From assembly GCA_951394405.1 (NCBI GenBank), contig OX596338.1:1798001-1862000 (forward strand): a stretch of DNA of 64,000 nt. The letters are read 5' to 3'. The notes beneath the pieces were generated by a model. That model saw nothing but the letters and a program-made list of their open reading frames with translations. It did not search any database and was not told where the DNA came from. Below, piece after piece: positions 1-11,667 of the stretch. The first letter of the stretch is position 1. Each line of letters opens with the position of its first letter. The stretch comes from Coprinellus micaceus. Lineage: Eukaryota; Basidiomycota; Agaricomycetes; Agaricales; Psathyrellaceae. Position numbers and translations under genes: made by a program.

Positions 1-130
1 TCGTTCCTCACGAAGGCAGAGCCTATACCGGAAGACGTCAGCCATATACACATTCATCAAGGGTCGTACCGTGCGCACCGTGTCCAGGGTATACATTGGT
101 CGAGCAGAAATAACACTTCTCGATGCGCAT
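1..130 (-). CDS. RLP24: RLP24-like ribosome biogenesis protein, 5' end (partial)
   Basis: This is the start of a gene that runs off the left edge. The first residues, MRIEKCYFCSTNVYPGHG, match the eL24-type zinc-finger N-terminus of Rlp24, with the first CxxC pair visible. Cytosolic eL24 itself normally begins differently (MKVE-C-F). An intron follows at once: splicing from a GTGCGC donor near 74 to a TATAG acceptor near 19 restores GHG-SAFVRND, the conserved continuation. A later GTACGA donor would add three residues. In yeast Rlp24 sits on pre-60S particles, recruits the AAA-ATPase Afg2/Drg1 and is later exchanged for eL24. Only about 25 residues are seen, so the identification rests on this signature. 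An in-frame Met further upstream (241) is less likely to be the start, because the family begins exactly at MRIEKC. Confidence 0.75.
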
Positions 131-393
131 GGCGGAAGGAGGAGGACGATATTGGCACAGCCACACCCGCAAATTCTTTGGCAATGTTTCGAAAATTCCC
201 ACGGGTTTGCTAACACCTTGCCTGGACTGTTCCTTCGCCATCCTTCGACTCCAAATCCTCAGGCCTCAGGTCTCGCGTCTAAAGCATGCAGGGCAGGTAT
301 CATTTTGAATGCGAGCGGGAACAAGGCGTTAGGCCGTAACTGTACAGAGAAACTGACTATATGCTACAATAAATAGGGTAACCATGCGAACTT

Positions 394-2296
394 TTATTTT
401 CGGCTCGAAAGGTCATCAATAACCTCCCCAGCGCGGACACCAAGCACACTCAGCAAGGTGTCGCTGAGACCGTGCGTCGCCTCCTCAACACCTTGAAGGT
501 AGATTCTTGGAACAAGAACCTTGCCATCATGGGACGCCTTGGGTAGCAATCTGTACTGGCGTGTGAGGAAGAGGTCAGGGCAGAGCTCAGCCTCGAACTG
601 CGCGGACCCCCACATCGAAGTCTCAGGCGAGGTGGGAGGAGAGGTTTGGGCGCTGGTGGTGATGGGAGAATCAGATTCTATGGGAGATGCGGGAGCGGTG
701 TAGTCCTCGGTCGTGGCGAGGTCTGTAGTGGGTCGGAGATTGACCTTGCGGGTAGCAGGGGACAGGCCAAAGTGCTTGCTAATGCCGGTGTGCTTGAGCA
801 AGTTGACCCAGGCCTGACGCTGGTAGCCTGTGGCGTAGAGGATGATGTCGTAACTCTCTAGAGTGACGGCGGCGGTGGCGAGGTTGCGGAGCGTGAGCTG
901 GAATGTTTCCATGCCAGAGGCGTTGGTGCTCGGTGTGGGAGCAAGGAGCAGGTCAACTGGGGGGTTGACGTCGTTATCGCCCACGATCTTCACGGAGTCA
1001 ACGGCGGTATAGGTCTTGATGTCGATAATAGGCTCGGAAGGCTCGGCAGTTTGTGTTCGGCGAGCAACCTGGGCGTTCAATCGTTGGTCGTAGACGATCT
1101 CGTAGAGCTGAGACCACCGGATGAGCAAGGTAGAAAGAACATTCGAGACAGCGCACTCACAGCATCGAGGGTAAGGGGATTCACAACCCCGTAGTTGGTG
1201 GCCCTGTATTCCTCCAGGACGGAATCGCGAAGACGTTTCGATGGCGCATTGAAGCACCTGTCGGTGGCTACCAACGTGCGTTAGTCATTGTACGTCGTCG
1301 ATAATCTACTAACATACCAGCAGGGTCGAAGATCTCGTTAGCAAATGGCGAGTCGTCGCTGGGCTTCAATGATCCCTTGCGGATGAGCATCTCGACCGTG
1401 TGCCTTCCCTCTCCAGCGATGGGGATAGAACCAAGTCGGTTCCGCACGTCCATCGTAACCTCAGCGGCCGACTGACCAGAGCCGATGACGGCCACGCGCA
1501 AGGGACGGGTAACGGGAGAGAGCGACTCGAAGATGGCACTGATGGAGGTGGCATAGCCCGAGCTATGGCGAACGCGGGGGTGGTTTTGGAATGGCGCAAG
1601 GGCATCGGGAACCTTGGGAAGACCGCCAGGGGAAATCACCAAGTCGCCTGCCCGTGAGCTATTAGATCTCTACTAACTCGCTCATAGGTCGCCGAAGACT
1701 TACGAGCTCGGACGACGGTCTCCTCGCCGGTACGGTTGTTCCTGTAGCGCACGAGGATTGTATCTTCGGGCCCCTCCTCGAGGTCGACGATCTCGTGTCC
1801 AAACTTGACGTTGATCCCGTTCTCCTGGACCTTCTTGGAAGCCCAGGTGAGGTAGTCGGAGTACTCCTTGCGAGTGGGGACAGTGCCACCGCGGTTGATG
1901 AAGGAGAGGAGACGGCCCTCGCTGTGAAGGTAGGACAGGAAGGTGTACGGGGAACTGGGGTTGCGCAGGGTTGCGAGATCCTTCATGAAGCTGTAGAGGT
2001 ACGTTGAGTATGAGGTTGACTTGGGTTGAGGAAACCGGCCTACCTGATTTGCATCCTCGCTCCGGGGAGAAGCATACCAGGATGCCAACGGAAGACCTCA
2101 TGCTTCTCGATGAAGAGAGTGGACTTGATAGGAAATTCCTGAGGTGAGGTATCAATGAGCTGAGGGCCGGTACAAAATAGACTGCGAAACTGACAGGATT
2201 CTCTTTCCAGGCTTCAGTGATAGCGCCAGAAATAGCAATGTTAGCGGGACCAAAGCCCAAGCCAACGAGGTCGAAAATCTCAGAGGTCGCAGCCAT
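394..2296 (-). CDS. sidA: L-ornithine N5-monooxygenase, siderophore biosynthesis
   Basis: This enzyme hydroxylates the side-chain nitrogen of L-ornithine with NADPH, FAD and O2, the first committed step of hydroxamate siderophore synthesis. The N-terminus carries the FAD motif GLGFGPAN. Next come the segments FMKDLATLRNPSSPYTFL and FINRGGTVPTRKEYSDYL, typical of the SidA/PvdA family. The NADPH motif GSGQSAAE lies near 1470. The C-terminal half has YDIILYATGYQR and ends with HGLSDTLLSVLGVRAGE, the family C-terminus. About six exons are needed; the first runs from 2296 to about 2195. Spliced length is roughly 520-540 residues. A long Ser/Thr/Pro-rich insert sits near 620-720. It is divergent from the siderophore NRPS at 2879, with 582 bp between start codons, and the shared region holds GATA-type iron-response motifs. 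The family call is firm; the product is inferred from the neighbour. Confidence 0.95.
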
Positions 2297-2538
2297 GGGG
2301 AGGGAAGAAGAAGAGACGCGGGGGGGAGAGGTGCGTTGCTGGAGAGATTTTCCGGCGGGGGAGGAGTACTTATAGGAAGCGTCTGTGGACCTGGAACACT
2401 ATTTCCAGGCTGGACCGCTTACCACCGGGAAAAAACGGTGGGAGGGACCGGTAGCAGCAGGTGGTTCTGTCGCCACAAGAGATGACGATGTCGAGCCCTT
2501 TTCTTCTCTGGAGCATGGGGTATGGGCCCAAAGATCTA

Positions 2539-2547
2539 ATCAGATAA
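2539..2547 (+). promoter_or_regulatory. GATA site ATCAGATAA
   Basis: This is an exact match to ATCWGATAA, the extended HGATAR element bound by fungal iron-regulatory GATA repressors (SreA/Urbs1/Fep1 family). It lies between the divergent sidA and NRPS genes. Confidence 0.75.
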
Positions 2548-2601
2548 CCCGATTCGACGTTCTGGAACCCCATCTAGCGTGTCCGTCAGAATGCGGCGGG
2601 C

Positions 2602-2610
2602 GTATCTGAT
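2602..2610 (-). promoter_or_regulatory. GATA site ATCAGATAC
   Basis: On the minus strand this reads ATCAGATAC, matching ATCWGATAA at eight of nine positions. It is the middle of three such sites. Confidence 0.55.
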
Positions 2611-2642
2611 AGCGTCTGATTCTTGCGCCAGGTGGGCAGATC

Positions 2643-2651
2643 TTATCTGAT
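2643..2651 (-). promoter_or_regulatory. GATA site ATCAGATAA
   Basis: On the minus strand this is a second exact ATCAGATAA, in opposite orientation to the site at 2539. Two perfect copies and one near copy within 113 bp of a siderophore promoter are unlikely to be chance. Confidence 0.75.
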
Positions 2652-2878
2652 ACGTTCGCGATGCCGCCAAGTGCTTCTTCCACCGCACCCTCGTTCTAAT
2701 TTTCTATGTCCGTCCCTCTGGGTACCGTCCCGGGTCGGTGTCCAGATCCGATCTGCCCTGAATTTATCCCACCACGCCCCATACCCGGCCAATGTTTTCG
2801 CCGCTTCTCGCATGGCCTCTGGACTCGAACGAAGTTGCCCCCACCCCTTCTCTCTCCCCCCATCCCCCCACTCACGAC

Positions 2879-5800
2879 ATGCCCGCCTCCATCGTTCCCC
2901 GCATTCTCGAAGGGTTCGCCTTCACCGAGTGGCCCGACCTCACTTGCGAGCGCACTCCGGCTGCTAGAGTTCACGTTTCGACTTCCTCTCTCCCCTCCAT
3001 CTTTTCCCAGAACGAAGAACGCGCCGTGTCCCTCCTATTCTCCGTTTTGGCCCGCACCCTTGGGGCATATTGCGGAGTTTCAGACATCCTTCTTGGCCGC
3101 GAAACCATAGCCTCGTCAAAGTGCATTCTAGTCCGTGCGCAGTGGAACAACGCGCAGACCTGGGAACAACTCGCGCTTCAAATTTCCCCCCAGTTGAAGG
3201 CGGGGCCAGGCGAACAGTATACCGTTTCAGAGCTTCGGCAAGCTCTTGGGCTTCAAGACAGGCAGCACCCATGTTTAGCCGCCTTGACTCTGCAGAACCG
3301 CACCTCTGCACCTGAGTTCCCACTCAACATCTACTACGATATTCCCACAAGCACGCTCTCGCTCTCATCCTCTTCGACCTTGGTCCATCCTGCCGTATCC
3401 GACCAGCTGCTCGCCCAGATCGCCCTGCTTCTCGAGCACGCCTTGGCGGAGCCTACCTCCACCCTTTCCCCTCTCCCGCGACTCCCTGCCATTCTCTCCT
3501 CCGTATACGACCGCGCGGCAGAGGACGAAATCTCCAAGATTTACCCTCATATCTCTCAAGTCGAATTTGTTACGGAATACGTCCACCAGCGCGCCATATC
3601 TAACCCCCATGCCATCGCCGTTCGATGGTTCCCCAACCTCTCCGATGACAACCCCTTCGCCTCATCCGAATCCATAACTTACGCCCAGTTGGACGAGAAC
3701 GCCTCCAAGGTCGCCCGGTGGCTCGTATCCCGTGGCTTGAAGCCTGAGGATCGTGTGGCGCTTTGTCTTAGTCGAGACCTTTTCTTCCACGCCGCTCTGA
3801 CAGGTATCATGCGTGCTGGGGGATGCTATGTCCCCGTACGTTCTCCCGATGTTCTGACGACCGACGCGGTACTGAATATCTCTTTGTAGATTGACCCCGA
3901 TTTGCCCACTGAGCGCAAGGCTTACATTGCACGAGACTCTAACGCGGCGTTTGTTCTGACCTCATCGGAGCTCTCACCCCCAGATCTTTTCGGGCCCGTC
4001 GCCATTTATGTCGATGACTTTGAGAACAAGAGGGCCATCGAAAAGGAAGACGGCAGCCTATTCAACATTGCCACCGCTGATGGCTTGTCCTATATGCTCT
4101 ATACTTCTGGTAAAAGTTCGCGATTTCTTCTCCGCTTCTCGTATTCTAATCCCCTTCACAGGAACCACCGGCAACCCAAAAGGGTGCCTTCTGACGAACA
4201 AGGGCCTGACCCAGGCCATCCTAGCGCTCAGCAGCACGGCCGCCCAGGTGAGGATGGAAAACTTGCGATCTGGTCGCTACCTCGCAGTCGCCTGTGGGTT
4301 TCTATCTTCTTGACAAAGTGGAAGCGCCATGACTGATTGTGTTTGATTTAGCGATTGCGTTCGATGTCCACCTGGGCGAGAATTTCGTTCCTATGGCGCT
4401 TGGCATGCCCTTGTTCAGCGCCCCTCGTTCCGAATTGCTGGAAAACCTACCCTACTATGTCAACGCCCTCCAAATCACCCATCTCGGAATCGTCCCCAGC
4501 TTGATCGAGGCGACATTGAACGCGGCGAGTGACGACGATGGAAAGACGAACCTTCGTTACATCGCTAGTGGTGGCGAAAAGATGAGCGATGCGGTAAGCG
4601 CACATGTTTGTATCTGCCATGCATAACATCGATTCTGACTCACGGGGCTAGATCCTGGACAAGTGGGCAAATCATCCCCAAGTCCGCCTGGCGAACTTCT
4701 ACGGCCCGAGTGAGGTGACAATCGGCTGCAGCGCAAGGTATATGGACTCGAGCACCCCAAAAGCAAATGTCGGCCGACCGTTCGCGAATGTCTCTGGATA
4801 CGTATGTATCCTATACACGCACCAACAGCTTGTCAGCTGACATTCGTCCAGGTCGTTGACTCCGACATGGAAATTCTCCCTCGCGGAGGAGTTGGCGAGT
4901 TGGTTGTGGAAGGGCCGTTGGTTGGACGTGGGTATCACGGCCGAGCAGACTTGACGAAGAAAGCCTTCCTTGAATGGCCGGAGAAGGGCTGCTGGGCCTA
5001 TAAGACCGGGGACCTCGTCCGTACGTGCACGCGTCTTGTCAAAATTTCGCAAACTTATTCATTTTCAGGGATGCTTCCCGATTCGACCATCGAAATTCTT
5101 GGAAGAATCGATACTCAAATCAAGTTACGGGGTGTCCGTATTGAGTCGGAAGGTGTCTCTGCCATTGTCCGAAAGGCAACTCCGCCAACTCCGGGTTCTA
5201 TCCTCGACGCCACCACGATCCTCGCCAAACACCCTGCAATTGGAAACGACCAACTTGTTTCCTTCGTCACATGGAATCCTAACGTAGCCATAGCGGTACG
5301 CAAGTCAACTCGACCCACCGTTGCGGCCCCGCCCAGGGGTCTCCTCAGCTCCATTCGAAGTATCTGCGATGCCGAACTCGCCAGCTATATGCGCCCAAGC
5401 CATATCATCCCCATCACATGGCTACCTCTCAGCTCGAATGGGAAGACCGACGCGAAAATATGTCGCGATATCTTCCTCAGCCTGAGTGTTCAGGAGATCA
5501 TGACCCTGATGACCGAGGACAAAGGCGAGGCGGCCAAAGCGTGCAGTGCGGTCGAAGGGGCCGTCTTCGCCATTTTGCAACAACATACCTCTCACCCCGG
5601 TCCTCCACACCCCGATCTCAGCGTGTTCGAGTGTGGACTTGACTCCCTTGCGGTGATCAAGTTCACCTCCGGTTTGAAGGAGAAGTTCCATCGGCAGCTC
5701 AGCGCGTCCGATGTCATGAGGCACCCATTGCTGAAGGATATCGCCCGCCTTCTTCAAGCACCCTCCTCTTCCGACCATCATCTTGTGGCTGGGGATTTGG

Positions 5801-8800
5801 TTCCAGCTTCGGCAATCCAAGAAGTCCACGAGGCGTACCCCGCCGGTACCGTTGAGGCCGTCTTGCCCCCATTCCCTATTCAGCAGGGGGTGGTGTCTCG
5901 GTCAGCTGAACTCGACACGCTGTACGTACAGCACCTCATCGTCCAGTGTCATGCCTCTGTCTCCGTGCCCAAATTGAAGGAGGCATGGAGGACAGTTATC
6001 GACCGCCACCCAATGTTGAGGTCTGTGTCTTACTCGCTCATGTCTCATTCTTTTTGTTGACAATATTCCAGGACCGTCTTCTTCATCGACCAGTTGATGC
6101 TGCAAGTTGTGCTGAAGCCGAGCGATGCGCCCAGCGTCTGGTGCGAAAAGACGTGGGTCCTTGGGGCTGATAAGTTCGTCGAGGACTTCTATGAGCGGGA
6201 CGCCGAGCGCATTACGAAGGAGATCAACCAGTCTATCTCTTCCGTTCCTCCGCTCCGCATCACTCTCTACAACCTACCTTCGAACAAGGCCCTCGTTCTC
6301 TCGATTCACCATGCCCTTTATGACGGAGTTTGCCTCCCGCTCATTATGTCTGACGTCGAGAATGCCTATTCAGGCTTGCAATTGTTGCCCATAGCCTCAC
6401 TGAACAAAATCCTAGCCCATATCTCCTCTCATGACGAGACAGCCTCCCGCCAGTTCTGGTCGTCTTATTACGCTGGTTTCAAGAAGCCCATCTCTCCTTT
6501 CAATGAAGGCTGGCAAGAGGCGTCTGCCGAGTCGGGCGGATTGGTTCGCACGTTCAAGTCCTCGCTCTCCTCCATCAAAGCTATAGCCTCAAAGCAACAA
6601 GTCACGCTCCAAGCGCTGCTGTCTCATGCGTTCGCCAAATTGGTAGCGACCCGTCTTTATCGTTCGCGAGATGTATGCTTTGGTGTAAGTTCAACTTTTT
6701 TTTCTCCCATCTGCTTTCGTTTCTGATTGCTCTGTTGTTCAGGTCATTCGTTCGGGGAGATTGCTGCCTGTGGATCATATCGAGTCGGCCATCTGCCCAA
6801 CGATCTCCCTCCTCCCGGTCCGCGTGAACTTCCACAGGGAAGGGTCATCACTAGCGCACGTTCAGGCGGGGATTTCTGAGATGGTTGACTACGAGAACGT
6901 TCCTCTGAGCCAGATCCAGAACTGGGTTCGACCCGGAGAAACCCTTTTCGACGTCTTATTCTCCATCTCCGTCCGTCACAACGCGACGGGCAACCTGTTC
7001 ACATCGCTCGATGAACATCCTCCCAAGCCGGACGTGAGTCTCCCCCCTGACAAGAGTGGTCTTCATACTGAACCTCTGTAGTATCCCCTTGCCGTCGAAG
7101 CGGTCCTTTACCCAGAAGAGGATTCACTCGCCATCCGCGCCGCTTGGCTGGAAGGGTATCTGACCGAAGACTTTGTCTCTCATGTTCTGAACGATTTCGA
7201 AGCCAACGCTCTCGACACTGAAGGCCTCGCAGACGTGCCTATCCCGTCTACAAGCTTTGACGACTGCGGGGTTTCCACCAGTCCTGCGTCGTCGACCATC
7301 TCTCTTCACACTGAGATCGCCGACCAGCTTCGGAAAACGACCAGTGAATTCCTTCGCATCAACCAGGACTTGGTCACCGACACCAGCTCCTTCATCTCCC
7401 TCGGTTTGGATTCCATCAAGGCGGTCGGTCTCGCGAGAAGGATTACCAACTCGGGCCATAAGGTTACCTCCATCGAAATCCTCAAGGCAGCCACCATTCG
7501 AAAGCTTACCGACGTCATTTCCTCGAGAACGTTCGGAAGCTCGCAGGCCCAGCAGCCTTCCGCCGCACAGCTCACGGCCGCGTACGACGCGACGTTTAGA
7601 AAGGTACAGTCAATGGTAGACATTGTCAACCTGAAGCTTTCCGATAGCGATGAACCTTCTGTGTTCCCGGCCACAGCCCTGCAAGCGGGCATGCTCTCCC
7701 AGACCATCGCGTCGAGCGGTGCCCTTTACGTCCACAACTTCCCCATGCTCCTCACGCCCGGCACCGATCTCGACCGGCTCCATACAATCTGGAAGATTGC
7801 CATTGATATGTTCTCCATTCTGCGCACCTCTTTCCATTTCATCCAAGACAGCGGCGTTTGGACCCAGGTTGTTCACAGTCGGTACCCCTTGGACTGGATA
7901 GAAGAGGAAATCAGCACCGACACGGGGTACAAGGTTGCATCAGATGCATTCGTGAGCTCCATCGTATTGGACGAGGAGAGCGCGTTCTCTCGGCCCCCGA
8001 TCTGGTTGCGGCTGTACAAACCGTCTGCTTCGGCTTCCCCTCTTATTCGCCCACGGCTGGTCCTCGTAATGCACCATGCCCTGTACGACGGCATATCGGT
8101 CGGGAAGCTCTTGTACAACATCGAGTGCCTTTATCGCGGGGACCCCCTTCCCGGCACGGTTCAGTTCACCTCACTCCTCCCCGAGATCTTCCGTCAGGAG
8201 GCGGACGGGACGTCGTTCTGGGTTAAACATCTTCAGGGCTTCAGGGCGTCACCGCTGCCGAATCGATCCCGGAGCAAGACTCTCCACATCGAGGAGAAGA
8301 CGACGGCCCTCGACTCTCAAGCGATGTTGTCTGCGCTCGGCGAGGCCGGCGTCACGCTTCAGTGCCTATTCCAGGTAGCTTTAGCAAGGCTGATGTCGTC
8401 GTTGACCGGTTCGAGTGACATCGTATTCGGTCGTGTTGTGTCTGGAAGGAGTATCCAAGGAAGCGAAGACGTCGTTGGCCCCATGCTCGTAAGTCGTCGT
8501 CTTACCTGCCCTGGACGACATATTACTGAAATCACAGTCATTCTCATCTAGAACACCATTCCATGCCGAGTGAAGCTCGACTATTCGACTTCGACGCTGC
8601 TTGAACAAGTCCATCGCTCCAATCTCGAAGTGTCCTCGTGGCAGCAGGCATCATTGCGATCGGTTCAAAAGGCTTTGGGTCTCGACAGCCTTTGGGACTG
8701 TTTGTTCACATTCCAACCCCTGGCTCCCGAGGGGAACGGTATGTGGAGCTTAGAAGCAGTCGACGAATACAAGCTCCAAATCCAGGTGAGAAGTTATTCA

Positions 8801-10830
8801 ATGCCCCTTTGAGATGCTTATATCCGTTCTCAGTACTCCCTCCACGTCGAAGTTGAGCAGCTGGTGTCTGGATTTGTAGTGCGCGCTGCTGCGGGATCCG
8901 ACGGCTTCGCCTCCCGGACTTTGGAAACATTGGTTGTCGAGTTCTCTGGCCTAGTCACTTCCATGCTTGAGTCCATCCGCGCTGGGGCTGGCAAGGGTTC
9001 TACGCAGTCGACAGGATACATGCCATCCCAAAAGGTCACAATCGGCGACTCCCAACGTCCCCTTGCACCATCTGCCGTTGCCTCCTATGCCCCCGCCGCC
9101 CCTTCGAACATTATCATTCCTGCCGCCCTTGTGGAAGTGCTGAATCAAGTGGTGCCAGATATCAAGGACCTAAAATTGGATACCCCGTTGGCGTCCCTCG
9201 GCATAGACTCGATCACTGCTATCCAAGTCTCAGGGAAGCTTCGCCAAGCCGGCCACCGTTTGAAGACAGCAGACCTCATCAATGCCCGCACCTTGGGCGA
9301 CGTCGTAGCCAAGCTCTGCCTCCCATCTTCTGCACCCGTCGCTCAGCGTAGAGTCCAAGCGAAAACTGACGTGAAGGATGTGGTGAAGGAGAACGCGGTA
9401 CCCGAAGCAGAGTATGACGCTATCGTGGCTCGCTTTGGCGACCTCGCGTCGCAGATCGTGCAGATATTACCAATGGCGCCGGGCATGAAATACCTTTTGT
9501 CTGGGTGGCAGAGAGCAGGTGCATCGCGCTTTCAGAATGTATTCCCCTATCGCTTGCCCGCTGACGTCGATGCTGCACGGCTTCGAAGTGCTTGGAAGTT
9601 ACTTGTCAAGCGTCACCAGATATTCCGCTCTACTCCTGCCACTGCGCCTGGCTCCGGCGAGCCTCGACTTGTTACTTTCAGCGCCGATCAGGACTTCGAT
9701 AACTGGGCCGAGGAGACGCTCCCGGACGATATGTTCCACCACCACCTCCTCGACCGACTCAAGCACTATTCCAGGAATCCTCTCAACATCGACCAGCCGC
9801 CAGTTCGAGCCCATCTCTTTAGATCTCAATCCAGGAGCCTCGCCTACCTCGGCCTCCATATCCATCATGTCCTCTACGACGGGATGGCCGTTCACATGGT
9901 CACTCGATGCTTGAGCGATCTGTACAGGATCACTCAACCCGTCACTGATGGCGACCCCGCTCGCTTCCTCAGTCGATTCCCTCTCGACGAAGCCACCCTT
10001 TCTATCCAAGAATCTTACTGGAAGTCGGTGATGCCGAGCCCTTTCCGCCCCGTGCTTTTCCCTCGGTTGGACACCCCCCGTCCTCTCGCTATGCCGAAGT
10101 ACCTGAAGAGGCATACCATGGCAGACAGCTCGATATCCTTTTCGCCGGTGGAGGCCGACCGCTTGGCTCGTGCACGGGGAACCAACCTCAATGCTATTTG
10201 TATCGCGGCATGGGCTTCGGTTCATGCGCAATACGCTCAGGCAACGAGTGCCACGTTCGGCCTTTGGACGGCTTCACGTACGGGTCTGGTTGAGGACATG
10301 GAGAACTTAGTTGTCCCTGCGGTGAATATTGTCCCAATGCACGTGCCATTGATCGGCGATGTCTTTGAGACGTCGCGGCATGTCCGCCAGGACCTTTTCA
10401 ACCGGACGGCGGAGGTGGACCACTCCAGCTTCGATGATGTTATCCGGTTCACGAAAGCAGAGGGCGGGATCATCGTCAACACAAATTTCAACGTCATCAG
10501 GATTCCCAACATGAGCAATACGGATACCCTTCTCGAGCCCGTGATGGTATGTCCCCTCCCCTCTTTGATAGCATTGTTCTGATGTTATTTCCGTAGGGAC
10601 CATACGAATGCCCCCCGATACATGCGATGACTATTACACCCACTCTCGACGAGATTTCCTATACTCGCAACCACACCAACGACCTGATGGTGGAGGTCGC
10701 GATTCTGGAGAAGTGGGACAAATTCTATGTGGCTATCGACGGTGATAATCTTTGGATGACGGCGGAGCAGGCTAGGAAAGTCCTGGGCGATTACGTTGAT
10801 GTTCTCAAAAAGGCGCTCTCGGCCCTGTAG
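2879..10830 (+). CDS. NPS2: Trimodular siderophore NRPS (A-T-C-T-C-T-C), basidioferrin synthetase type
   Basis: This is a nonribosomal peptide synthetase of about 2,440 residues with some 12 introns. A condensation-like remnant at the N-terminus (about 2990-3450) precedes one adenylation domain (about 3570-5480). The A domain shows TSGTTGNPKG after splicing 4110-4161, FYGPSEVT near 4700 and YKTGDL near 5005. Carrier 1 has FECGLDSLAVIKF (5620-5660). Condensation domains follow with HHALYDGV (about 6307), HHALYDGI (about 8071) and HHVLYDGM (about 9864), all keeping HHxxxDG. Carrier 2 has LGLDSIKAVGL (about 7400) and carrier 3 has LGIDSITAIQV (about 9197). One A domain serving three T-C pairs is the layout of basidiomycete enzymes that condense three acetylated hydroxyornithines. 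Introns placed exactly: 3836-3889, 4110-4161, 4294-4351. The start is ATG 2879; in-frame ATG 2792 is the alternative. It pairs divergently with sidA. No N-acyltransferase gene is visible here. Confidence 0.93.
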
Positions 10831-10961
10831 GTAGGTTTTCAGTGGTTAGACCCCAACTGCTACACCCTACGCCTCGTATACGCCCGCAACAAGCGCGCTC
10901 CCCAAATGTAAAAAAGAGGATTCCCATTTTTCTTTGAACGCTCCGAATAGATTCGATACGC

Positions 10962-11516
10962 CTATACCTGTCTGCGAGCAGTCTCCAGACACCTCTCCTC
11001 AAATCCTTCCAGCCATACGACCTCAATGCCCGCCTGTTTAAGCTTCGCTGCGCCTTCACAGTTGACAAAGTCCGGTGGCTCGTTCACTCCGATAATGCAC
11101 CTCTTGGCTCCAGCTCTGATTAAAGCGTCAGCGCACGGGGCGAGGCCGGACGTCCTGATTGAACAGGGCTCCAAGGTGGTATAGACGTCTGCGTGTTTGA
11201 GGAGCTGAGGAACTTCGTATCCCTTGAAGGTGGGAGAGAATGCCCCGATGTCCGCTTCAGTAAGAGAACGTGCCTTTTCCAGGGCGTTAGCTTCTGCGTG
11301 GGTGTTTCCTGACAATTCCCTGGAGTAGCCGGTGGACAGGATGACGGGAGAATCAGGCTGGAGTCTGATCACCAGAACACATCCTACGCAAAATGCGGTG
11401 GGTGAAGGTGTGCACTTTAGGGCCTCTTCCAGTGCCAGCTGCATATAATGCTCGTGACCTGCGCTTTTGGGGTTATCCGTGAAATGAATGGGAGATATCG
11501 AGTCAGTGCGCACCAT
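10962..11516 (-). CDS. Riboflavin-pathway type deaminase (Rib2/RibD-like, zinc-dependent)
   Basis: This is an intronless gene of 184 residues. It has the cytidine-deaminase fold signatures: HAEANALEKA (zinc-binding His and catalytic Glu) and TLEPCSIRTSGLAPC (the two Cys zinc ligands). The CS-R-SG-PC spacing resembles fungal DRAP deaminases (Rib2), which deaminate the ribitylaminopyrimidine intermediate of riboflavin synthesis, more than tRNA or dCMP deaminases. The following IIGVNEPPDFVNCEGAAKL also recalls RibD. The reductase or pseudouridine-synthase partner domain of larger Rib2 proteins is absent. The start at 11516 is preferred over an upstream in-frame Met at 11669, because the family domain begins soon after and 11669 would overlap the SPT6 start. 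It is divergent from SPT6 with about 150 bp between start codons. The exact substrate is inferred. Confidence 0.78.
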   Translation of the reverse strand: MVRTDSISPIHFTDNPKSAGHEHYMQLALEEALKCTPSPTAFCVGCVLVIRLQPDSPVILSTGYSRELSGNTHAEANALEKARSLTEADIGAFSPTFKGYEVPQLLKHADVYTTLEPCSIRTSGLAPCADALIRAGAKRCIIGVNEPPDFVNCEGAAKLKQAGIEVVWLEGFEERCLETARRQV

Positions 11517-11667
11517 AGCCCATGGCGGGAGCGTGCTTGAAGCTGGCGGGTTACGTAACTCGCTCGCTCGCAGTTCACAGGTCATGTGCCCATCCCTTCC
11601 CAAAGTTCCCGCGCATCCCAAGTCTAGTACCCGCTCCTCCACCGAGTGTTGAGCTCCAACTACCACC

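Larger units (their letters stand above)
2297..2878. promoter_or_regulatory. Bidirectional promoter of sidA and the siderophore NRPS
   Basis: This 582-bp region separates the divergent sidA and NRPS start codons. It holds three ATCAGATA-type GATA motifs (listed separately) within 113 bp. No credible coding segment is seen. If the NRPS starts at the earlier in-frame ATG (2792), the intergenic region shrinks to 495 bp. Confidence 0.75.

Noticed and set aside
2792..2878. Earlier ATG for the NRPS
   Set aside because: In-frame, but the added 29 residues are low-complexity Pro/Ser and the ATG lies closer to the GATA sites. I kept ATG 2879, though 2792 cannot be excluded.
5422..6105. Minus-strand frames inside the NRPS
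   Set aside because: The plus strand here encodes carrier and condensation domains with intact motifs. The opposite frames are shadows.
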